A stretch of 36,220 nucleotides of DNA from an uncultured Saprospiraceae bacterium (lineage in GTDB: Bacteria; Bacteroidota; Bacteroidia; Chitinophagales; Saprospiraceae): NCBI GenBank assembly GCA_938041325.1, contig CALIAG010000429.1, forward strand, positions 1 to 36,220. Direction: 5' to 3'. How positions within the stretch are numbered: position 1 is the stretch's first letter; each line of letters opens with the position of its first letter. The notes beneath the pieces were generated by a model, which was given only the letters and a program-made list of their open reading frames with translations, was not told the origin of the DNA and ran no database searches. A program made the translations under genes and the position numbers. This document shows, piece by piece, positions 31,851 to 36,220 of the stretch.

Positions 31851-34800
31851 CTAAATCGAATTTTCTTTTTCGAAATCCGAAGGTGACATTTTGAATTGCT
31901 CTTTGAAGCATTTTCTAAAATACTTTGGATCTTTAAAACCGACTTTGTGAGAAACCTCTGAGATATTTAACTTCTGGGATTTTAGCAATTGAGCTGCTCG
32001 TTTGAGGCGAATGGTTTTGATAAAATTATTGGGAGTTTGACCGGTGAGGGCTTTGATTTTGGTAAACAATAAAGGGCGACTAACTGCAAGATCAAATGCA
32101 AATTGGTTGACATTAAAATCATAGTTTTCTATTTGCTTTTCAACGATTTGGAGCGCCTTTTCCAAAAAGACCTCATCCGCTGATGTGACACTGATTTCTT
32201 TTGGGTCAAGACTTAATACTCTGGCAAATTTATCCCTTGCTTGTTGACGTGATTTAATAATATTTCGAGTCCGTAATCGTAATTCTTCTGGATTAAACGG
32301 TTTGGTTATGTAATCATCAGCTCCTGTCTCCAGTCCTTCAATTTTAAAAAGAGATGCCGTTCTGGCTGTTAATAAAACAACGGGAATATGGCTCACTTCA
32401 AGATCTGATTTTAGTTTACTACAAAAAGTTATTCCATCCATCACAGGCATCATGACATCGCTAATGATTAGATTTGGCAATTCCTTTTTAGCCATTTCCA
32501 GCCCTTCTTTTCCATTTTCCGCTGTTACTATTTGGTATTCATCTTTAAATATTTGTTGGATGTATTTACGTACTTCTCGATTGTCCTCTACAATCAATAG
32601 AAGAGGTGCATCATCCGCTAGTATAATTTCTTCCTGGCCGACAAAATCTGAAACGGACTCACTTATGGTTTCTAGTGAATGATAATCGGTAATCTTTTCA
32701 GTATTTGAAATATTTTCATCGGGAATTTGACCTTTAAAGTGAGATCGTCCTTTTGGAATCTGGACAACGAATATTGCTCCAGAGCTAGGCGAATTTTTGG
32801 AAGCGGTTTCAACACAAATTTTACCATGATGAAGTTCTACCATCTGTTTTGAAATCGCCAAACCAATCCCCGTTCCTTTGATTGTTGAATGCTTTGCATC
32901 TGATTTCTCATAGAACCTTTTAAAAATTTGATCCTGATATTCGGGTTCTATTCCGATACCATTGTCTTTTACTCTAACCTCAATATATCGATCATTCTGT
33001 GAAATCGACATTGATATTTCTCCTTTTTCCGGAGTAAATTTAAAAGCATTAGATAGCAAATTAAAAAACACTTTTTCTAATTTATCTTGATCAAACCATG
33101 CCTCAATTTCGGGAGATTGAGTCTCGAAATGGTAATTGATACTCCGTAAATTAGCAGCTTCCTGAAATGGTAAAAATATCTCTTGTAAAAATTCAACAAA
33201 ATTACCATGCATGATTTTCAAAGGCTCATGATCAGTTGCTAACTTACGGAAGGTCAAAACTTGATTAACTAAATTCAATAAGCGTTGAGCATTTCTTTCA
33301 ATCAATGACAATTGCTTATTTACATTTCCATTGTGCTTCTCTTTAGCAATCAAATCTTTTAAAGGACCGATGATAAGTGTTAATGGAGTTCGAAACTCAT
33401 GAGTAATATTTGTAAAAAATCGCAACTTCACTTCATGCAATTCTTTTTGTTGCTTTTTCTCTATTTGTTCCAACTGTAATCTATGACGCAAACGAATCAA
33501 CCGAATAAAACCAAATACGATTGCACCTAGCACACAAAGGTAAATCAAGTAAGCCCACCACGTTCTCCATACTGGAGGAAGGACAATTATTTTAAGTTGT
33601 CTTTCCACAGGATTCCAAATGCCATCACTGTTGCCGGCTCTCATTCTAAAAACATACTCCCCTTCTTTCTGGATAGTGTAAGTGGCTTCTGTTTTTCCAA
33701 CTGAATTATTCCACTCTTTGTCTATTCCTTCAAGCATGAAGGTGTAATGATTATTCTCAGGACTAAAATAATCAAGGGCAGCGAAGCCTAGCGTAAAATT
33801 GGCTTCATTGTAGTTAAAAGTAATTGATTTGGTAAGATTAATGTTTTGGTTCAAAAGACCTGTTTTATCATGAACATCAATCACTTGATTGTTTTTTCGC
33901 AATTCTGTAAAAGCAACAGGTGGGACAAATTCGTTGGGTTGAATGGTTTTGGGGTCAAACCAGGTAAATCCATTAATACCTCCAAAAAGCAGATCACCCG
34001 ATTGCGTTTTGTAATAAGCATTAAAGTTGTATTCAGAATTTTCCAATCCATTCGAATAATTATAATTCGTAAAAACTTTAAGCTGAGGATTGAATTTTGA
34101 AAGTCCATTATTGGTGCTTAACCATATCTCTTCTGGGCTAACTTCTAAGATTCCAAAGACCGAATTTCCTGACAAGCCATCATTAATGGTATAATGAATA
34201 AAACTATTGCTTTCAGGAAGAAATTTATAAAATCCATTGGTAAAAGTACCCACCCAAATATTTCCTTCAGAATCCTCTTGTAAACTATAGATTTTTTCAT
34301 GAGAGATATAAACTTCAAAACTTTCAGGGAAACCAGCATCATTTTTTTTGACTTTGTTCAACCCTTTTTCTGTTCCAATCCAAAGTTGACCTTTCTTTGT
34401 TTTTAATAACACCCTCGTATGATTGGTACTCAAACCATTTTCATCATTAGGTTGATAAGTGTATTTGTAAAATCTATTTTTTTCTAAATGCAAAATATTC
34501 AGCCCTCCTCCGTAGGTCAATATCCAGAGAAGATTTCCTTCTTTTAATAACCCATAAACATTGTTGGAAGACAAGGAATTTTTATTTTGAGCATCTTCTT
34601 TGAAATGACGAAATTCTTTGGTTTTGAGATCTAACAAATTTAAACCTGCTTGAAAAGTTCCAATCCACAATTGATCACCATCTAGTAATATTTGTTTTAC
34701 ATTATTGCCACTCAATGAATTTCCATCTCCAGTTTTTAGTTGGTAGCTTTGGAACTTACCTGTTGTTTTATCAAAATAATTCAACCCATTCCCTTCTGTT

Positions 34801-35957
34801 CCAATCCATAGATTCCCCTGCTCATCCTCCGCAAAAGAACTCACCACGTTTCCACTCAAAGAATTTCCAATTGGTTCTTTTTTAAAATTAATAAATCGAT
34901 TATAATTTTCATCTAAGTGGTTAATCCCGCCATAATAAGTTCCCAACCAAAGGCTTCCTCTCCGGTCTATAAATACAGAACGAATTGATTTATCTGTCAG
35001 TCCAGATGTACCATATTCTGATTTTGTAAATCTGGTGAAGCTTTTTTTATCTTTATCAAAAAAGTTTAAGCCATCAAAAGTCCCAACCCATAGATCATCA
35101 TTTTCATCTAATGCCATTGAACGAATGTTGTCATGACTTAATGAAAAAGAGTTGTTTTTCTCATTCCGAAAAACAGTAATCGTTTCATTTTTCTTATCCC
35201 AATAATTTACCCCTCCTTCAAAAGTACCAATCCAAAAATTGCCCATCTTATCCTCCACAATGGTCTTGATATGAGTATCAGAAAGTTGCCAGTTTTTATT
35301 TTCATCCACTCTCTCGAATTCATAATTTTGATTATCATTTATTTTCAATAAATACAAACCATTCACGGTTCCAAACCACACTCTTCCTTTATTATCTTCC
35401 ATTATTGATTTCACATCATGACTGCCAACATTCTCCGAAAATTTATTTTGAAAATAAAACCTTCTGAAAGAATTATTTTTTTCATCCAATAGATTCAGTC
35501 CATTGACAGTGCCTACCCATAACCTTCCATTGCCATCTCTAAAAATTGTACGAACCATTTCATTAGATAGGCTTGTTGAATCTGAAGGTGAATGAAGAAA
35601 ATTTATAAAATTGTCAGTGGAAGATTGGTATTTACTTAAGCCAGAATGCGCTCCAATCCATAATTCATTTTGTTGTGCGTCAAAATAGAGTGTGCGAATA
35701 TCGTTAGAGACTATGCTTTGATTCGATTCGTTATGTTTGTATATTTTAAACTGATAACCATCAAATCTATTCAAACCATCTCTGGTTCCAAACCACATAA
35801 AACCTGAACTATCTTGAGTGATATCGAATACGGAGGCTTGTGAGAGTCCATCTTTTTTGGAAAGATTTTGGAAAACATAATTCTTTTGCCCAGATATATT
35901 ATCTGCTGCGAAAACCATTAACACCAATAGCAATATGTATTTCCTCAAAGTTCTCAT
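31851..35957 (-). CDS. Hybrid two-component system regulator (propeller sensor, kinase, receiver, AraC)
   Basis: A 1368-residue inner-membrane protein holding a full phosphorelay. Signal peptide, then a two-bladed propeller sensor (about 30-690) built from many reg_prop repeats such as MWFGTRDGLNRFD and LWIGTEGNGLNYFD, a Y_Y_Y domain (about 700-790), one transmembrane helix (about 800-820), HisKA with H853 in THEFRTP, an ATPase with GTGIGLAIS, a receiver with phospho-acceptor D1167 in ISDVMMPVMDG, and a C-terminal AraC-type DNA-binding domain (about 1260-1365). Such proteins sense an oligosaccharide in the periplasm and activate the neighbouring locus. It lies directly upstream of, and in the same direction as, the receptor it probably controls. 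Confidence 0.96.
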   Translation of the reverse strand: MRTLRKYILLLVLMVFAADNISGQKNYVFQNLSKKDGLSQASVFDITQDSSGFMWFGTRDGLNRFDGYQFKIYKHNESNQSIVSNDIRTLYFDAQQNELWIGAHSGLSKYQSSTDNFINFLHSPSDSTSLSNEMVRTIFRDGNGRLWVGTVNGLNLLDEKNNSFRRFYFQNKFSENVGSHDVKSIMEDNKGRVWFGTVNGLYLLKINDNQNYEFERVDENKNWQLSDTHIKTIVEDKMGNFWIGTFEGGVNYWDKKNETITVFRNEKNNSFSLSHDNIRSMALDENDDLWVGTFDGLNFFDKDKKSFTRFTKSEYGTSGLTDKSIRSVFIDRRGSLWLGTYYGGINHLDENYNRFINFKKEPIGNSLSGNVVSSFAEDEQGNLWIGTEGNGLNYFDKTTGKFQSYQLKTGDGNSLSGNNVKQILLDGDQLWIGTFQAGLNLLDLKTKEFRHFKEDAQNKNSLSSNNVYGLLKEGNLLWILTYGGGLNILHLEKNRFYKYTYQPNDENGLSTNHTRVLLKTKKGQLWIGTEKGLNKVKKNDAGFPESFEVYISHEKIYSLQEDSEGNIWVGTFTNGFYKFLPESNSFIHYTINDGLSGNSVFGILEVSPEEIWLSTNNGLSKFNPQLKVFTNYNYSNGLENSEYNFNAYYKTQSGDLLFGGINGFTWFDPKTIQPNEFVPPVAFTELRKNNQVIDVHDKTGLLNQNINLTKSITFNYNEANFTLGFAALDYFSPENNHYTFMLEGIDKEWNNSVGKTEATYTIQKEGEYVFRMRAGNSDGIWNPVERQLKIIVLPPVWRTWWAYLIYLCVLGAIVFGFIRLIRLRHRLQLEQIEKKQQKELHEVKLRFFTNITHEFRTPLTLIIGPLKDLIAKEKHNGNVNKQLSLIERNAQRLLNLVNQVLTFRKLATDHEPLKIMHGNFVEFLQEIFLPFQEAANLRSINYHFETQSPEIEAWFDQDKLEKVFFNLLSNAFKFTPEKGEISMSISQNDRYIEVRVKDNGIGIEPEYQDQIFKRFYEKSDAKHSTIKGTGIGLAISKQMVELHHGKICVETASKNSPSSGAIFVVQIPKGRSHFKGQIPDENISNTEKITDYHSLETISESVSDFVGQEEIILADDAPLLLIVEDNREVRKYIQQIFKDEYQIVTAENGKEGLEMAKKELPNLIISDVMMPVMDGITFCSKLKSDLEVSHIPVVLLTARTASLFKIEGLETGADDYITKPFNPEELRLRTRNIIKSRQQARDKFARVLSLDPKEISVTSADEVFLEKALQIVEKQIENYDFNVNQFAFDLAVSRPLLFTKIKALTGQTPNNFIKTIRLKRAAQLLKSQKLNISEVSHKVGFKDPKYFRKCFKEQFKMSPSDFEKENSI

Positions 35958-36131
35958 AATATCTCTAAAACAAGATAAGTAAAGACTTCTAGAATTATTG
36001 AATAATCTTAATAGAAAAGGATTACCTGTCGGAAGGCTTTAAAATACCCTATCAAATTCAAATTTCTTTGCAGTAATTAAAAGCAAGAAGAAAGCAGTCC
36101 CTGCCAATCTCTACGTTATATTTTGAGTCGA

Positions 36132-36220
36132 ATGATTAAGCTGAATAGTGAAAAAGTTACAGAATTGAATGTAGATGCAATTGGAAAAAACGCATGGTTC
36201 GTTTGGGAATGTTTTACCCA
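36132..36220 (+). CDS. Unrecognised protein, N-terminal 29 codons (cut by window edge)
   Basis: From the ATG at 36132 the frame is open to the right edge and begins MIKLNSEKVTELN, then continues through a Trp-rich segment (AWFVWECF). Amino-acid composition looks coding. It is divergent from the hybrid regulator, with a 174-base intergenic region that shows no obvious operator. Too little is visible to assign a family. Confidence 0.4.
   Translation, partial: MIKLNSEKVTELNVDAIGKNAWFVWECFT

Noticed and set aside
1-36220. CRISPR arrays, tRNA or rRNA genes, intact insertion sequences
   Set aside because: No regularly spaced repeats, tRNA-like cloverleaf, rRNA sequence or transposase frame was found.

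Overview
The window is AT-rich DNA from a member of the Bacteroidota. The evidence is two secreted enzymes ending in type IX secretion (T9SS) sorting domains, a one-piece hybrid two-component regulator with periplasmic propeller, kinase, receiver and AraC-type domains, Bacteroidota-style lipoprotein signals, and promoters with TAnnTTTG-like -7 boxes instead of Shine-Dalgarno-rich leaders. The carbohydrate repertoire suggests an environmental, perhaps marine, polysaccharide degrader. The genus cannot be told from the sequence.

Region 1 (about 1-9760) is a stress and redox-signalling island. It holds the start of a lipoprotein gene, an operon of a CBS-pair protein plus three universal stress proteins (one with a thioredoxin-like N-terminal domain), a soluble histidine kinase with three FixL-type PAS domains, a co-directional regulator that fuses a receiver to a CRP/FNR module, a beta-lactamase-like protein that has lost its catalytic residues, an HMA metal-binding protein, and a rhodanese with a small membrane protein. 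Four promoters here share one 65-bp layout: two TGA-N6-TCA (CRP/FNR-type) sites exactly 22 bp apart, then 23 bp, then a -7-like box. At the two divergent gene pairs a matching box also lies at the mirror position. This looks like a local regulon of the kinase/receiver-CRP pair, a compressed FixL-FixJ-FixK circuit, and is the most novel observation in the window.

Region 2 (about 9760-10250) is nearly gene-free. It carries a frameshifted N-terminal remnant of a Bacteroidota tyrosine integrase, at the junction with the next region.

Region 3 (10254-35957, all minus strand) is a polysaccharide utilisation locus for a glucuronate-containing polymer. In transcription order it holds the hybrid regulator, a TonB-dependent receptor that is not SusC-type, a T9SS beta-helix protein, a GH88-type unsaturated glucuronyl hydrolase, a GH2 enzyme, a DUF4861 lipoprotein, an alginate-lyase-superfamily lipoprotein, a modular T9SS jelly-roll lyase candidate, fructuronate reductase, mannonate dehydratase (uxuA), glucuronate isomerase (uxaC), a TRAP transporter (DctP, DctQ, DctM), kduD and kduI. 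Secreted enzymes would cut the polymer, the TonB receptor would import oligomers, GH88 and GH2 would release unsaturated and saturated uronates, the TRAP system would carry monomers across the inner membrane, and two cytoplasmic branches would converge on 2-keto-3-deoxygluconate (KDG). Having the mannonate branch (UxuA/UxuB type) and not the altronate branch points to D-glucuronate; the absence of sulfatases and rhamnosidases argues against ulvan. Glucuronan is the best guess, but it is inference. KDG kinase, KDPG aldolase and SusC/SusD are absent from the window.

The right edge holds the first codons of an unrecognised plus-strand gene.
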